Shown one piece after another: positions 28,633 to 39,252 of a stretch of 64,000 nucleotides of DNA (position 1 is the stretch's first letter; each line of letters opens with the position of its first letter). The position numbers and the translations under genes were made by a program. The notes beneath the pieces were generated by a model. That model did not search any database and was not told the origin of the DNA. It saw only the letters and a list, made by a program, of their open reading frames with translations. Source of the DNA: Chrysochromulina tobinii (Eukaryota; Haptophyta; Prymnesiales; Chrysochromulinaceae); contig JWZX01003143.1 of assembly GCA_001275005.1 (NCBI GenBank), forward strand, positions 1 to 64,000. The letters are read 5' to 3'.

Positions 28633-31600
28633 TCATGGAGCCGGTCGGACCGGCTCGATGGCGGCGATCGCGCCCACAGCGAAGAGCTTCTGCGGCGGCG
28701 CATAGGCCACATTCTTGTTGTTCTTGGAGGGACTGTGCTTCGAGTCGGGTACCGGCTGCACCGCCTTGAATGGCGAGCGCTCCGCCTGCCGGTGCGCATC
28801 CTTGGCAACCTCGACCCTAGACGTCTTGGGCGCCTTTGCCCGCTGCTTGCCGAAGACAGAGAAGCGCTTCGGCTTGAGCGGCTCGCCCCACTCGCCGTCG
28901 GCATCGTCAAAGGGGTCGGTGAGCTCCGGAGCACCGGCTGGCGGTGTGAACACCAAGAGCTTCACCTCCGGGAAGGCGGCCTTCAGTTTCGCCGCCGCGT
29001 CGCTGGCGGAGCCCACCGGCTCGCCGTTGACGGCCTTGATCAGCATCCCCTTCTTAAGAGCACCCGCGGCTAGGGCGATGCCGCCCTCGGCCAGCCCGAC
29101 CACCAGCCCGCCCTGCGGGTGGCCCCATTCACACACGAGCCCCAAACTGTCGTCCTGGTTCGCCTTCCACAGGACCACCTCTTCGAAGACAGGCGCGCTC
29201 ACGGCGGGTTCTGGTCGCGCTGCCGTGAGCGCGACTGCTTCGGGTTCTGGTCGCGCTGGCACGCCAAGAGCTGGGGGGGGAGCTGGGGGGGGAGCTGGGG
29301 GGGGAGCTGCGGCCCGTGCTGCATCACGGCTGACGGAGCGCACGGGTGTCATAGTGGGCGTCGTGATGGGCGTCGTGCGGCTGGCGGCCTCGAGCGCACG
29401 TCTCCACGCCTCGCGAGAGTGCGCCGACGGCGCGGCGAACACGGCGCTCGCTCTTAAGGACTTGATGACGAGGACGAGGGGCTTCTTCGCCTTCGGAGGG
29501 AGCACTTCGGTGTTCGTCAGCCTGAAGTGCACCATCGGCTTCTCGCCATTGTAGAGCTCATCGAGCGTGCCGAAACCCCGTAATTGATCGGCGACTAGCA
29601 CGCACCAGCGCCACTCAGCGAGCGGTGCGCGCAGTAGCCCTCGCCACCGGCTCGCTTGCAGCCGGTGCTGCAGCCAACCTTGGCAGCTCACCAGCCCCAG
29701 GTGCGCGGGGGGAGGCGTGAGGAGCAGCCGCGGCGGCGGCCTGTGCAGCGGCGACGCGAGCGCGGCGGCGCAGATGCCAAGCGTCGTACTGGGCGCGAGC
29801 GAGAGGGACGTGCCCTGCCCCGGCAGCCTCGGAGCGTCGTACTGGGCACCCGACTCGGCGGCAGGCTCGACAGCCGACGGGTAATCCGACGGCGACGGCG
29901 ACTTGCGTCCAAATGCGCCGAGCACCCAGCGCACCCGCGTGCGCCGCTTGGCCGGCGCCGGCGCCGCGCATGCGCTGCTGAGCTGTGTGGGCGCCATTGT
30001 CTCGGGAGGCGCGTGCGACCGATAGACTACGGCAGGCTTGTCGGCCGGGGTGCCAGTCGCGATGGCCACGTGTCGCGACTGTAGTGCCAGAGCGCTCACT
30101 GCTGCTGGCTCCGCTGTCGCGTCGGTGGCTTCAAGCCCAGGCGGCGTGTCGGGCGGCGTGATGTGCTGGATGAGGCGTGTGGTGCTGAGCGCCGTGCTGA
30201 GCGCCGAGCCTGGCAGCCCGAGCGGAGGTGTGAAGTCCAGCGGAGGTGCGAAGGTCGAGGTCGCCTCGAGCGCCGTGACGAGCACCAAGGGCCGCGGGAG
30301 CGTACCGATTCTAGTGAACAGCTCGTGATGGGCTATGTGGCGTACGTCGACGCCAGCGAGCTCGAGTACCAAGCAGCCGACGCGCACGCCTTGGCGCTCG
30401 CCGGCGCCGCCCGCATGCACCTCTGAGATGAAGACGCCGCCACCCGCCGCATTGCTCAGCCCAAGCCCGAGAGGCCCCGGACCAAACTCGAAGCGAGTGG
30501 GCGGCACACTCGTACCGGGTACGGCCACTCCCGCCGAGGCCATCGCTGCTACGGGCGCCGCTTCGGGCGCTGCGGCTGGCGTTATGGGGCCTTCGGCTGC
30601 GGGAACTGCTTCTCCTGATTGCATGCTGATTGCATGCTGATTGCCTCCTTCATCAGGGCCTTCGGCTGCGGGAACTGCTTCTCCTGAGGCATACGGGCCG
30701 GTGCCGCCATTGTCGCCATGGTCGAGCTCATTCTTCCAGATCGCCTCGGGATGCGCGGCCGTACGAAGCAGCTCGGGGCTCGGGGCCGACCCATGGTCCC
30801 CAGTCTCTGAGAGCGACACCGGCGGCTCGCTCGTGAGCCATGCCGCGGTCGAGGGTGCCGTCTCGGGCGCGGTCGAGAGCGCCGTCTCGAGCGCGGTTGG
30901 GAGCGCCGCCTCGGGCGCCGTCTCGGGCGCGGTTGGGAGCGCCGTCTCGGGCGTATCCGTGTGCCCGTTGGCTGGCGGCTCGATCACTTCGATGATCAGC
31001 GGCCGCTGCCGTTGCACGAGCTTCTGGACTTCGAGGGGCGCAAGGCCCTCCACCGCCACGCCGCTCACCGTGACGAGGAGCGAGCCGCTGGGCAGTCCAC
31101 ATCGCGCCGCCTCGGACCCCTCTGTGACCAAGCAGTGCACGTCCGTCGTCGCCGCTGTGAAGTGGAGCTTGATGCCCACCCTCGCCTCGACAAACTCGAA
31201 GGCACGAAGCTGCGGGCAGGTGGAGGGTGCGTTCGCGCCCGGCGCCGCGGTGGAGGGCGCGGCTGGCGCGGCTGGCGTGTCGAAGCGGAGGCGGCGCAAA
31301 AGCTGTGGAGGGGTGGCCGGTGTCGGAGTTGAGGGGGGGGCATCGGCCACCGAGGGGGGCAGCTGTGGAGGGGTGGCCAGTGTCGGAGACGCCTCAGGCA
31401 GCCTCGCTGGGGCAACGGCCGGTGCTGAGCTCTCTGAAGGAACGTACAGAATGGACGCAGGCAACATGGCCGGAGCAGACGCCATGACGGGCAGCTGGGA
31501 CTCGGAGCGCGTCGTGGCGGGCGGCGTATCCCCTCGCCTCCTGCGCTCCTCCTTGAGCTCCCAAAACGGTTTCGACTTTTGCTCGAGCCGTTTGCCAAAC

Positions 31601-33291
31601 GAATTCGAGGAGGGCGTCTGCATGTCGTAGGGGTCCATTGGCGAATGCAGACCATCGGGCGCCGACGAGCCTATGGTGGCGGTCGCGGACGCAGCCGAGG
31701 GCGTGGCCTCACACGCTGACAGCGCTCGAGACGGTGCTCCTGGCGACGGCGACACGGCGAGGCGAGATGGCAACGAGCCGCTAAGGGCAGGGCCTGCCTC
31801 TCCACCGTTCACGCCTTCTCCACCATTCACGACCGCTTTCGATGCGGCCATCGGCGAGTCGAGAAGGCGGCGTGGCATCAAGCCCCTGCCGTCCAGTTCC
31901 GTCCAAATGCCCGCGCTCTCTGTCGGAGGCGGCTCAGCCCCAGCCCCTGGCTCGGCCTGTGGATCGATTGGTGCGGCAGCCGCCGGTAGCAGCCATGCCA
32001 ACCACGGCGCGAGCGACGAGAACAGTAGCGGCGCCGGCGTCGGCGTCGACGTCGGCACGGTCGCAGAGACGCCGGCGACGGGGTGGGCACTTGCATGCAC
32101 GGTCGCAGAGACGCCGGCGCCGGGGTGGGCAATTGCATGCACGGTCGCAGAGACGCCGGCCGTCCCGCCCGTGGGTGGCCAAGCAAGGGCCAAGGGGGGC
32201 GGCGGGCCGGGCGAGGGCGGCGGAGCGCCATCCCGAGCGCCATGGAGCACTTGGAGCAGCGACGGCTGGAGGAAATCGGACCAGAAGCGTAGCAGCGATG
32301 GCAGCGCGCCTTCCTCCGGCTCCGGCGGTGGCGGTGGAATCTCCTCATCGGGAGATGGCGTGCGCGCTTTGGTCCAACGTGCAGACGGCGTCGCGTTCCA
32401 CTGGGGCGCGGGCGGCGGCGGCAGGGGCGGTTGACGCTCGGGTGTCGCAAGCAGGGCGGCGGCCACCACGGCGGCAGCAAAGGCCTCGGCGGCCCGTTGG
32501 TCGGACTTGTCACGGCGTGCGGCCTCAGCAGAGGCCGCCTGCGCTAGCTCCTCCTTCTTGGCTGCCACGGCTGCGTCGACCACGACCGTCGCCAGCTCTC
32601 GATCTCGATCTCGATCTCGCTCTCGAGGTTCGTCCATGGGCAACGGCGCGGAGGCCGGGGGCGCGAGCAGCGCGGGCTGCTGCTCTCGCAGCCGCCGCTC
32701 GGCCTGCTGCGTCGCATGGGCCGTACGCCGCCGCTCGGCATGTAGCCGCGCAGCCCGCCGCCGGCAAAGACCTTGGATGCGAGCAGCCGCCGACGGGGCA
32801 GCCCATTCGACAGGCGTCGTGACAGCGCACGCACGCTCGACGAGGTGCTGCAGCGCGGTCACCCAGTAGGTGAGCGAGCCGATACGCCGCTCCCGCTCGG
32901 AATGTAGCGAGCCAAGAGGCGAAGCTTGGAAGACCAGGTCGGGCTCTGAGTAGCGCTTCACGCGGAATTGACGCATGTCGAAGTTTTCGATGGTGACAGT
33001 GCGCATCGTGGCGATCGGCACGCGGAGGCCGGGGCCCTTGAGGCACCACATCCCGGTTTGGTCCTCCACGACCGCGCACTCCTTGGCTGCAAAGCAAGCT
33101 TTGGCGCCATCCCACACGAAGAGTTCGCCACGCACGAGGTTCACAAGGCCTCGGGTCTTCGCGGCCGTGCTCGCGCTCTGCTGATCCGACAAATTCTGCG
33201 CTGATGCTGCGCCCGTCCACGGGTCGTAGCGCAGCCGTGTGTCGGCGGTGGGCATCCTGTCACCGTGTTTTTTCCGCGCCGGCCGGTTCAT
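28633..33291 (-). CDS. Large scaffold protein with PDZ and PH domains and an IQ-like motif
   Basis: 1552 residues from ATG 33291. Residues about 45-155 look like a PH or PTB-like module (LVNLVRGELFVWDG, then W-TALQHLVERA at its end). An IQ-like helix follows (AAARIQGLCRRRAARLHAERR). A long Ala/Pro/Ser-rich stretch fills the middle. Three PDZ-like domains are visible by their GLGF-type loops: VGIKLHF, PLGLGLSN and DSLGLVCEW, each followed by a G-LV/LI-A-VNG-like strand. A PH domain (GWLQHRLQASRWRG...W-R-LEAA) lies between the second and third PDZ. PDZ domains bind C-terminal peptides and PH domains bind phosphoinositides, so a membrane-associated scaffold is likely. A C-terminal basic region (PKRFSVFGKQRAKAPK) follows. 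Low-complexity repeats include TALSTA and GEAVPAAEGP units. No intron seen. Confidence 0.75.
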   Translation of the reverse strand: MNRPARKKHGDRMPTADTRLRYDPWTGAASAQNLSDQQSASTAAKTRGLVNLVRGELFVWDGAKACFAAKECAVVEDQTGMWCLKGPGLRVPIATMRTVTIENFDMRQFRVKRYSEPDLVFQASPLGSLHSERERRIGSLTYWVTALQHLVERACAVTTPVEWAAPSAAARIQGLCRRRAARLHAERRRTAHATQQAERRLREQQPALLAPPASAPLPMDEPRERDRDRDRELATVVVDAAVAAKKEELAQAASAEAARRDKSDQRAAEAFAAAVVAAALLATPERQPPLPPPPAPQWNATPSARWTKARTPSPDEEIPPPPPEPEEGALPSLLRFWSDFLQPSLLQVLHGARDGAPPPSPGPPPPLALAWPPTGGTAGVSATVHAIAHPGAGVSATVHASAHPVAGVSATVPTSTPTPAPLLFSSLAPWLAWLLPAAAAPIDPQAEPGAGAEPPPTESAGIWTELDGRGLMPRRLLDSPMAASKAVVNGGEGVNGGEAGPALSGSLPSRLAVSPSPGAPSRALSACEATPSAASATATIGSSAPDGLHSPMDPYDMQTPSSNSFGKRLEQKSKPFWELKEERRRRGDTPPATTRSESQLPVMASAPAMLPASILYVPSESSAPAVAPARLPEASPTLATPPQLPPSVADAPPSTPTPATPPQLLRRLRFDTPAAPAAPSTAAPGANAPSTCPQLRAFEFVEARVGIKLHFTAATTDVHCLVTEGSEAARCGLPSGSLLVTVSGVAVEGLAPLEVQKLVQRQRPLIIEVIEPPANGHTDTPETALPTAPETAPEAALPTALETALSTAPETAPSTAAWLTSEPPVSLSETGDHGSAPSPELLRTAAHPEAIWKNELDHGDNGGTGPYASGEAVPAAEGPDEGGNQHAISMQSGEAVPAAEGPITPAAAPEAAPVAAMASAGVAVPGTSVPPTRFEFGPGPLGLGLSNAAGGGVFISEVHAGGAGERQGVRVGCLVLELAGVDVRHIAHHELFTRIGTLPRPLVLVTALEATSTFAPPLDFTPPLGLPGSALSTALSTTRLIQHITPPDTPPGLEATDATAEPAAVSALALQSRHVAIATGTPADKPAVVYRSHAPPETMAPTQLSSACAAPAPAKRRTRVRWVLGAFGRKSPSPSDYPSAVEPAAESGAQYDAPRLPGQGTSLSLAPSTTLGICAAALASPLHRPPPRLLLTPPPAHLGLVSCQGWLQHRLQASRWRGLLRAPLAEWRWCVLVADQLRGFGTLDELYNGEKPMVHFRLTNTEVLPPKAKKPLVLVIKSLRASAVFAAPSAHSREAWRRALEAASRTTPITTPTMTPVRSVSRDAARAAAPPPAPPPAPPPALGVPARPEPEAVALTAARPEPAVSAPVFEEVVLWKANQDDSLGLVCEWGHPQGGLVVGLAEGGIALAAGALKKGMLIKAVNGEPVGSASDAAAKLKAAFPEVKLLVFTPPAGAPELTDPFDDADGEWGEPLKPKRFSVFGKQRAKAPKTSRVEVAKDAHRQAERSPFKAVQPVPDSKHSPSKNNKNVAYAPPQKLFAVGAIAAIEPVRPAP

Positions 33292-33405
33292 ATGAATACG
33301 GAGGGCCTTTTCGTTAAGAATGGCCGAATCTGAGCTTCTAAAATTGTCCCACTAAATTAAGATTTTGGGGCGAAGTTCTAAGTTTCGCGGCCCCGCCTTG
33401 AAGCG

Positions 33406-34618
33406 ATGGTCTTCGGCCTCGGCACGAGCGGCGGGAGCTTCCCTCCTGCCGACGCATTTCATAGAAAGCGGAGCAGCATCTCCGCCTGGTTCGCGTGGCT
33501 GGTTGCCGAGGCCAATCATGCGCCTGCAACCCGGCCAAGGGCGATGACGAAGCGCCATCAAGGACCTCTGCTACCGAGCGTCGTCGCCGACGGCCCGCAT
33601 GAGTGCGCCCGGGATTTGGAGCCACCGCACGAGCGCACGCGATTCGCCGCCGCAGATCTCTTCCGCAAGTGCGACACAAGGCAGCGTGGTAAGCTCGAGC
33701 GCTACGAGTTCATTATCGCGATGGAGACGAGTACGCCGCCGCCGCCGCCCAACCCCACCCGCAGGAGGCCGTGCAGCGCGGCGCGCGCGCTTGTTTGCTC
33801 AGCCTCGCGTTGCTGGCGCCGTGCGCGGCCGCCCTTGCCCGCCTACGCACGCCTCCTTACCGTAGCCTGTACCCTGAGCGCCTGGCTGCTCCTTGGTTCC
33901 CCTCGCAGTGATGAAGGAGAGATTGGTCCATTACTTGATCAGCTGCCTGGACGATGCGCGCGTGGACGCCGAGCTGGCCGAGGCGGCCGCGTCGAAGGCC
34001 CACGTCGAATCCTGTGGTCTCGAGACATTCACGCGATGGTATGCCAGGTTCGACGTCTTTCTGCTCGAATTCTACCCCGAGATCATCCGGACGCCCCGGC
34101 GGCCGCTCTCTCCGGTCCTCGTCTCTCCGGGCGGCCGGACCTCACTGTTTGCGAGCCCGTACACGCCAAGTCCAGGCGGCGCGAGCGAGACCCGCGAATC
34201 GCGCCTCTTCGGCGGTGGGGTGCACAGGATCGGAAGTCGAGCCTCCCTCAGCGGTGGGCTGCGCATCATACAGAGCGGCCAGAGGCATAGCAGCCGCCCC
34301 TCCCCGTTCCAGCTGCCGGCCGGCTCTTCCGAAGGTGGCAGGGAGAGCTCCTGGCTGGCAGGACGGCCGTTCCGCAAGGAAAACACCTGGCTAGCTCGCG
34401 AGCTGATGGCGCCGCGCGTGCTGTCGGGCGGTCGCGAGCTGAATGGACGTCGCAGCGTGTTGATCAAGCCTGAGTCCTCGACGCGGAGCAGTCACAGGCG
34501 GGTACCAACGCCAGGCTCAAGACGTCAGAATCCGAGGTCCGCGGATTCGGACGCAAGATGGAGCTCCGTCTTTGCCGACAGCGTGAGCACGGACTTGTTG
34601 GCATCGTATGAGTGTTAG
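33406..34618 (+). CDS. Two-exon gene with a degenerate EF-hand, function unknown
   Basis: Exon 1 is 33406-33730 and exon 2 is 33909-34618, giving about 344 residues. ATG 33406 is the first in frame. Exon 1 contains an EF-hand-like segment (RFAAADLFRKCDTRQRGKLERYEFIIAME); its loop keeps D1, G6, L8 and E12 but has Arg at positions 3 and 5. At 33731 the frame turns into a Pro/Arg run, while a new open frame starts after CTCGCAG at 33908. Joining at GT 33731 and AG 33908 gives EFIIAMETMMKERLVHYLISCL, a continuous helix. The C-terminal 200 residues are Ser/Arg/Gly-rich and probably disordered. It starts 115 bases from the divergent PDZ scaffold start. The intron lacks transcript proof. Confidence 0.55.
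33731..33908 (+). other. Predicted 178-bp intron
   Basis: GT...AG borders (GTACGC, TCGCAG) join two coding-quality frames. The interior is C-rich, with a CCG run next to the donor and a pyrimidine-rich acceptor region. Confidence 0.6.
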
Positions 34619-34844
34619 CGCGTGTCCTCGAGACGTTAGCACGTTACTCTTCAAGATCATAGCCTGTGCACACGTTCGCCGTTAGAGCTTAGACGGTAAT
34701 GCGATGTATCGTATTTGTATAGTATATCGACATAGGTGAAGTGTGCGTGCACACGGTGACGGTGTATTAATACGCATTGAATGACGGGTAATAACGGGTA
34801 ATGCTTTCGCGCGGCTTTTCCATACAGTTCACTACCTCCACGCT

Positions 34845-35824
34845 CTACACGACACGATCCCGTCGTTCGGGCTGGCGCCTCTCCAACGAGGCACGCAGTG
34901 CCGCCTGTTCAGAGCTCTCCGCCTTGCATGAGCGATCGAGGTAGCGAGCGATCGCCCAGCCCCAGGGGTTGAAGCAGTGTGGCCGGCCACCGAACTTGTC
35001 GCGCAGGCACGGATTGTCGCGCGTGGTCACGTTGTACCCGTGGTTTCGCACCTAGGATCCGAGAGGGAGCGCTTCGGAGGTCAGTCGAGGGAGCGCTGAA
35101 GGTCACAGTCGGAGACCGGACGAGAAAGGAAGCAGGTTTCGGGGCGGGAGGCGGGTTCCCACGGCGGGCGCACCACTTTAATCATACCCTGGGCCACCGC
35201 CTGTCTGATAGCATTGCGCGGCCCAGCATTCACACCGGCGGCAGTGGGCAGCGTGTCGTCGAGGAGCACGTGGGCATGGCACGCGGCCAACGGCTTGAAA
35301 TCACGGATGTCGTCGTAAGCACCGTCGCCGTGGTCGCCGTCGATGAGGATCACGTCGCACTGCCGGTGGTTGCTCTCGTTGGCAGCAAACTGCGGGAGTG
35401 TCCTGTGTGAGTCCCCCACGTACAGATTGAATCGTTCGCCAAAATAGAGCTTGAGCAGATCGAAGACATCGCGAGAATAGGGCTGGATGCCGAGGTCAAA
35501 CGAGTGCGTCACGAGATGCGGGTTGGCCAGAAGCATCGCCGCAGTGCCGTGGCCGCCATTGACGCCGGTCTCACAGTAGGTGCGCACGTCGTCGCGCTTC
35601 CACACGAGGCGCGAGTAGCTGTGGAGCTGCACCAATCGCATGTACCCATACGGCATTTGTGGCATTCCCCGGTCAGGGCGGTGCCGCAGGATGATGCGGT
35701 CGAGGAGGTTCCAAAGGACGTAGACGGAAGTCAGGTACTGGTCGTAAGTCTCCGGGTCGAAGCGATTTGCCGGCACGCGCACATTCTCCTTCAGCACAGG
35801 TGTGTGCTCGGTGGGGGCGAACAT
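34845..35824 (-). CDS. Two-exon class I SAM-dependent methyltransferase (Methyltransf_24-like)
   Basis: On the minus strand exon 1 is 35824-35116 and exon 2 is 35051-34845, about 304 residues. I start at ATG 35824 (MFAPTEHTPV); an in-frame ATG at 35980 would add 52 less conserved-looking residues. The SAM motif I is TYCETGVNGGHGTAAMLLA. Downstream follow HSFDLG, LYVGDSHRTLP, CDVILIDGDHGDGAYDDIRDF and HVLLDDT, as in Methyltransf_24 proteins that methylate sugars or small molecules. Without splicing the protein would end in LQRSLD. The open frame at 35051 (VRNHGYNVTTRDNPCLRD, FNPWGWAIARYLDR) looks coding and joins in phase if the intron is 35115-35052. The upstream neighbour NOL10 is in the same orientation and ends 262 bases away. 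The acceptor substrate is unknown. Confidence 0.7.
35052..35115 (-). other. Predicted 64-bp intron
   Basis: On the minus strand it begins GTCTCC and ends CCTAG. It is a phase-0 junction joining ...CFLSRP to VRNHGYNV.... Confidence 0.55.
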
Positions 35825-36086
35825 GGTTTTGCTCCGGCCTTTGCGTTTCCCCGTGGGGGGGGGACAGTATAGTTCCCCCTGTGGGGGGAGCAGCCCCTCC
35901 TCCTGGTTTTCTTCCCTGAGCCGCAAGCATCGTCGTGGCTTTGCATGTGTGTAAAACGCTAAAACGTGTGCACTGAGCATCCATTCAACCCTCTTGAGTC
36001 TTGTCTGGGACAAGCGGCGACGTAGAGCGTGTAGCGGCGCCCTTGTCCCTGCTCTCTGCCTCTTGCCCGCTCTCTCACGAGTCGTG

Positions 36087-38489
36087 TCATCGTCGGCCGC
36101 GGCCCCCTCCACCGCGACCCTTTCCTCCTCGTCCTTTGCCCTTGCCGCCCCCTTTGGCAGGCCCGAGCATGCCTCGCTCCATCCCTCGCCTGTCCTCTCC
36201 GCTGGACATGCTTGGTCGGCCGCCGCCACCGCTGCCACGCCCCTTGCCGCCTTTCCCTTTGCCGCCGCGGCCCTTGCCGCCTTTACCCTTTCCGCCTTTA
36301 CTGGCCGGCGACGTGGCTGCACTCGGCACGAAGCTCATCTCTCGAGCTCCAGTGACAAGTGCGCTGGAGGCGCGATCGCTCGCGGCGCTCGCGGCCCCGG
36401 CGGCGAGCCGCTCGCCGAAGCTTGCAGTCGCAGGCAGGGCGGACGCGGCCGCGCTGCCCACAGAGCCACGCAGAATGTCCTGCTGCAGCCCGATCATGCG
36501 CACGTCCCGCGGCGCGCCGCCGCGCCCGCTGCTGCCACCGGCGGCCCCACTGCCGCCTCCACCACCGTCGCTGCCGCCGCCGCCCCGAGCGCCACGAGCT
36601 TCATGCTTGGCCGGCTGTCGAGCGGCTGCCTTAGAGTGGCCGTCGCGGCCGCGCTTGCCGCCCACCTTTGCGCTGCTGCGCAGGGCACTGAGCTCGTCCT
36701 CCTCTTCTCCGTAGCCTTCCTCGTCCTCCTCCTGGTCCTCCTCTTGGTCCTCTTGGTCCTCCTGGTCCTCCTCCTCCTCACGTGCCTCGTCGTCGTCCTC
36801 GCCGTCCGCACTCTCCTCCGCCCGGGCCGCTTTGAGGCGCGAGGCGCGCGCGTCGTTGAGCTCCTTGGCGTGCGGATGAAGCGCCTGGTACTCCTCCGAG
36901 TCGCGGCTGATCGCAAAGTCGGGGTTGGTGAACAGGCTGGCGAAGCGCGAGTCGTCGAGCAGCGCGCCCTTGGGCACCTCGCTCTCGTCGCCCTTGGAAC
37001 CGAACGAACGCTTCTTGGCTGGCGCTCGCAAATCTTCGGCGAGCTCGGCGTTCACCTTGACCTTGGGTTTGAGGACAGGGGCGATGCGCCCGGCGGTCTT
37101 AGCGGCGAGCTTCTCCTCGAGCCGCTGCTTGCGCCACTGCTCGTACGCAAACGGCTGCGAGAGGCTCACCGCCTTGGCATGCAGCTTCGCATCGACGAAG
37201 AAGCCGTGCATGTACGGGCGGAGCGTCGTGGTGCCGAGGAGGGCGGCGAGGCCGAGCTTCTCTATCTCCTCTCGCGTGACGAACTTATAGTCGTCGTAGA
37301 GCCCCTGGCTCGTCGGCGCCTCCTCCATCTCCTCCGTGATATTGTCCAAAAAGTGACACCAACGCGGCGCGGGGCCGAGCGAGGGCACGAAATAGGCACC
37401 CAGCCGCTCCGTCTCGAGCGCCGCGAAGATCATGCCGCTGTCCGGGTAGAGAGCGACGTCGTTAACGTCCGCGGCGGGCTCGATGCTCGTGTACGTCTTG
37501 CCGCTCTCGCGCTCCCAGATCTTGATGCTCTTCGCGTCCGAAGAGACCACGTGCCCGGTCATCGAGTGGTACTTGATGTCTACGATCGGCAGCCCATACT
37601 GATGATCCTTGATGCGCAGCGGCGAGGCGCGGCGCAGGTCGTAGAGGGCCACGTGGCCAGTCGAGGTGCCCACGGCGAGCTGCAGCCCGCGCGCGTCGAA
37701 GCGCAGCGCCGTCACCTCGCGTGGTGCCGGCAGCAGCTCGCGCTCGCCCTCGGGCGCGCCCGGGTCGATCAACCCGTGCGTCGCGGCCGCCGCGCGCGCT
37801 ATCTCGGGCGCGTCAAAAGGCGAGCATGTGCCGAGCGGCAAGCGCTGGCGCGGGTCCCAGCACTGCACGTGCCCGTCCTGCGTGCCGACCACGAGCATGC
37901 CGTGCGTCGGGTTCACTGCGAGCACGTTGAGGCCCGAGGCTCCCGTCTGCAGCGGCGCAAGGAACGAGCCGCGCTCGAGGTTGAGCCGGTAGAGCTCGCC
38001 GCCGACGCCGCCGAGCAGCAGGTCGCACGTCTCGCGCTGGTAGGCCATCGCACGCCCGTGGTGCGGAATGCGTGTCACGTGGTGCTTGCCGAATTGCGAG
38101 TGGAACTCGATGCTGCGGTCGGCGAGCAGGAAGACGGCCTTCTTCCAGTCCGGCGAGAGCATTTGGAACTGCACAACGTCGGACTCGAAGTTCCGCGTGA
38201 ATTTGAGCGACAGCTCGCGCAGCTCGTACGCGCGCACCATCGGCGGATAGCCGCCCGTTGCCATCATCGTCGAGCCGTCGCGGCTTATCTTGACACGGCC
38301 TGAGGTTGTCGGGAAGAAGAGGTCCTGGATGATCTCGATGCGCTCGTCCTGCACACGGCCACGCCGCTTCTTGCTGTTGACCGACGCATTCTTGCGCCTC
38401 TCGGTGACCCACGCCGGCAGCGCCTTGCCCACCGACGACAGGTTGTAAACCTTGACGCCCGCGAGCTCGGAGGGAGGGGCGAGGGACAT
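36087..38489 (-). CDS. NOL10: NOL10/Enp2 homologue, nucleolar WD40 protein of the small-subunit processome
   Basis: 800 residues from ATG 38489. The N-terminus VKVYNLSSVGKALPAWVTERRK and the block RIEIIQDLFFPTTSGRVKISRDGSTMMATGGYPPMVRAYELRELSLKFTRNFESDVVQFQ are hallmarks of NOL10/Enp2 as I know the family. WD40-type repeats follow to about residue 380 (LNVLAVNPTHGMLVVGTQDGHVQCWDPR, LQLAVGTSTGHVALYDLR, KSIKIWERESG). The NUC153-like segment near DDSRFASLFTNPDFAISRDSEEYQALHP is present. A long acidic Glu/Asp run comes next, then a Gly/Lys/Arg-rich tail (KGGKGKGGKGRGG), common in nucleolar proteins. It acts in early pre-rRNA processing for the 40S subunit. A 769-residue open frame on the opposite strand is a shadow. 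Confidence 0.92.
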   Translation of the reverse strand: MSLAPPSELAGVKVYNLSSVGKALPAWVTERRKNASVNSKKRRGRVQDERIEIIQDLFFPTTSGRVKISRDGSTMMATGGYPPMVRAYELRELSLKFTRNFESDVVQFQMLSPDWKKAVFLLADRSIEFHSQFGKHHVTRIPHHGRAMAYQRETCDLLLGGVGGELYRLNLERGSFLAPLQTGASGLNVLAVNPTHGMLVVGTQDGHVQCWDPRQRLPLGTCSPFDAPEIARAAAATHGLIDPGAPEGERELLPAPREVTALRFDARGLQLAVGTSTGHVALYDLRRASPLRIKDHQYGLPIVDIKYHSMTGHVVSSDAKSIKIWERESGKTYTSIEPAADVNDVALYPDSGMIFAALETERLGAYFVPSLGPAPRWCHFLDNITEEMEEAPTSQGLYDDYKFVTREEIEKLGLAALLGTTTLRPYMHGFFVDAKLHAKAVSLSQPFAYEQWRKQRLEEKLAAKTAGRIAPVLKPKVKVNAELAEDLRAPAKKRSFGSKGDESEVPKGALLDDSRFASLFTNPDFAISRDSEEYQALHPHAKELNDARASRLKAARAEESADGEDDDEAREEEEDQEDQEDQEEDQEEDEEGYGEEEDELSALRSSAKVGGKRGRDGHSKAAARQPAKHEARGARGGGGSDGGGGGSGAAGGSSGRGGAPRDVRMIGLQQDILRGSVGSAAASALPATASFGERLAAGAASAASDRASSALVTGAREMSFVPSAATSPASKGGKGKGGKGRGGKGKGGKGRGSGGGGRPSMSSGEDRRGMERGMLGPAKGGGKGKGRGGKGRGGGGRGRR

Positions 38490-39252
38490 GATCGGACTGC
38501 CAGCGACGTCGTCGTGGATGATCGATGTGTGACGAAGCTCGTGCCCCGACTTTCACACTCGCATTCACACGATGGTGGGCTTTCGAAAGGAGAAGGACGC
38601 GTCGGCCAGTACAACTCAGAGGAAATAACAGCACGCAGCACCGCAGCAGCGGCGGGGTCGGCGCGTGAGTCGCGCGTAAGGGTTTAGGGCAAGGTTTACG
38701 GCAATTGGTTGACGGATGTCTCCATTTATGACGTGACACCTGTTCCCATGTGTGTTCGCCTCTTGTCGACGCCTTCAGCGTCGACGCTTTTGTTACCGCC
38801 GACTGCGGCGCCTACCGGAGACCCAAGTTTTTCTACATGGCCAATTGGCCATGTGTTTTCCTCGTGAACGTGATGGGGTGGGGCTGCGCGCGCGCGCCCC
38901 GCCGCCCCCCCCTGGCGCTGGGCCGCTGGCCCCGCTGCCGCCCTGCCGCCCCCGCCGTCGCCATACGCCACCGCACACGGACACGCGCCAAGAACGATAC
39001 AGATACACGCGCTCGCCCCCGCTCCGGCGCCAGGAGGCGTCAAACGCGGGAGGCGGGGCCGGGGGACGCGGCGCCTCTCCGCTCTCGGGCCGTGACCGGA
39101 GTGCGTGCGCCCGCGCGCCACTCGGCTGTCGGACTCGGTCGTTAACGTTTCGCGTCAATGCTTAATCGGGCGTTTGATACAACTCCGGCTACGTATATAA
39201 TATCCGATCCTATAGATTCTCGCCGCCAAGTTGTTTCCCCGCGTCTTACCAC
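38490..39252. other. Intergenic region
   Basis: About 760 bases between NOL10's start and the stop of the ion channel gene. Short frames here are Arg/Pro-rich and unsupported. A TATATAA string occurs near 39195, but I cannot assign it to a promoter. Confidence 0.5.

Noticed and set aside
35825-36322. N-terminal extension of the methyltransferase frame into NOL10
   Set aside because: It would overlap the NOL10 coding region and is Ala/Arg-rich; ATG 35824 (or at most 35980) is preferred.
36001-38303. 769-codon plus-strand open frame
   Set aside because: Antisense to NOL10; composition is Arg/Leu/Val-rich with no domain, as expected for the opposite strand of GC-rich coding DNA.
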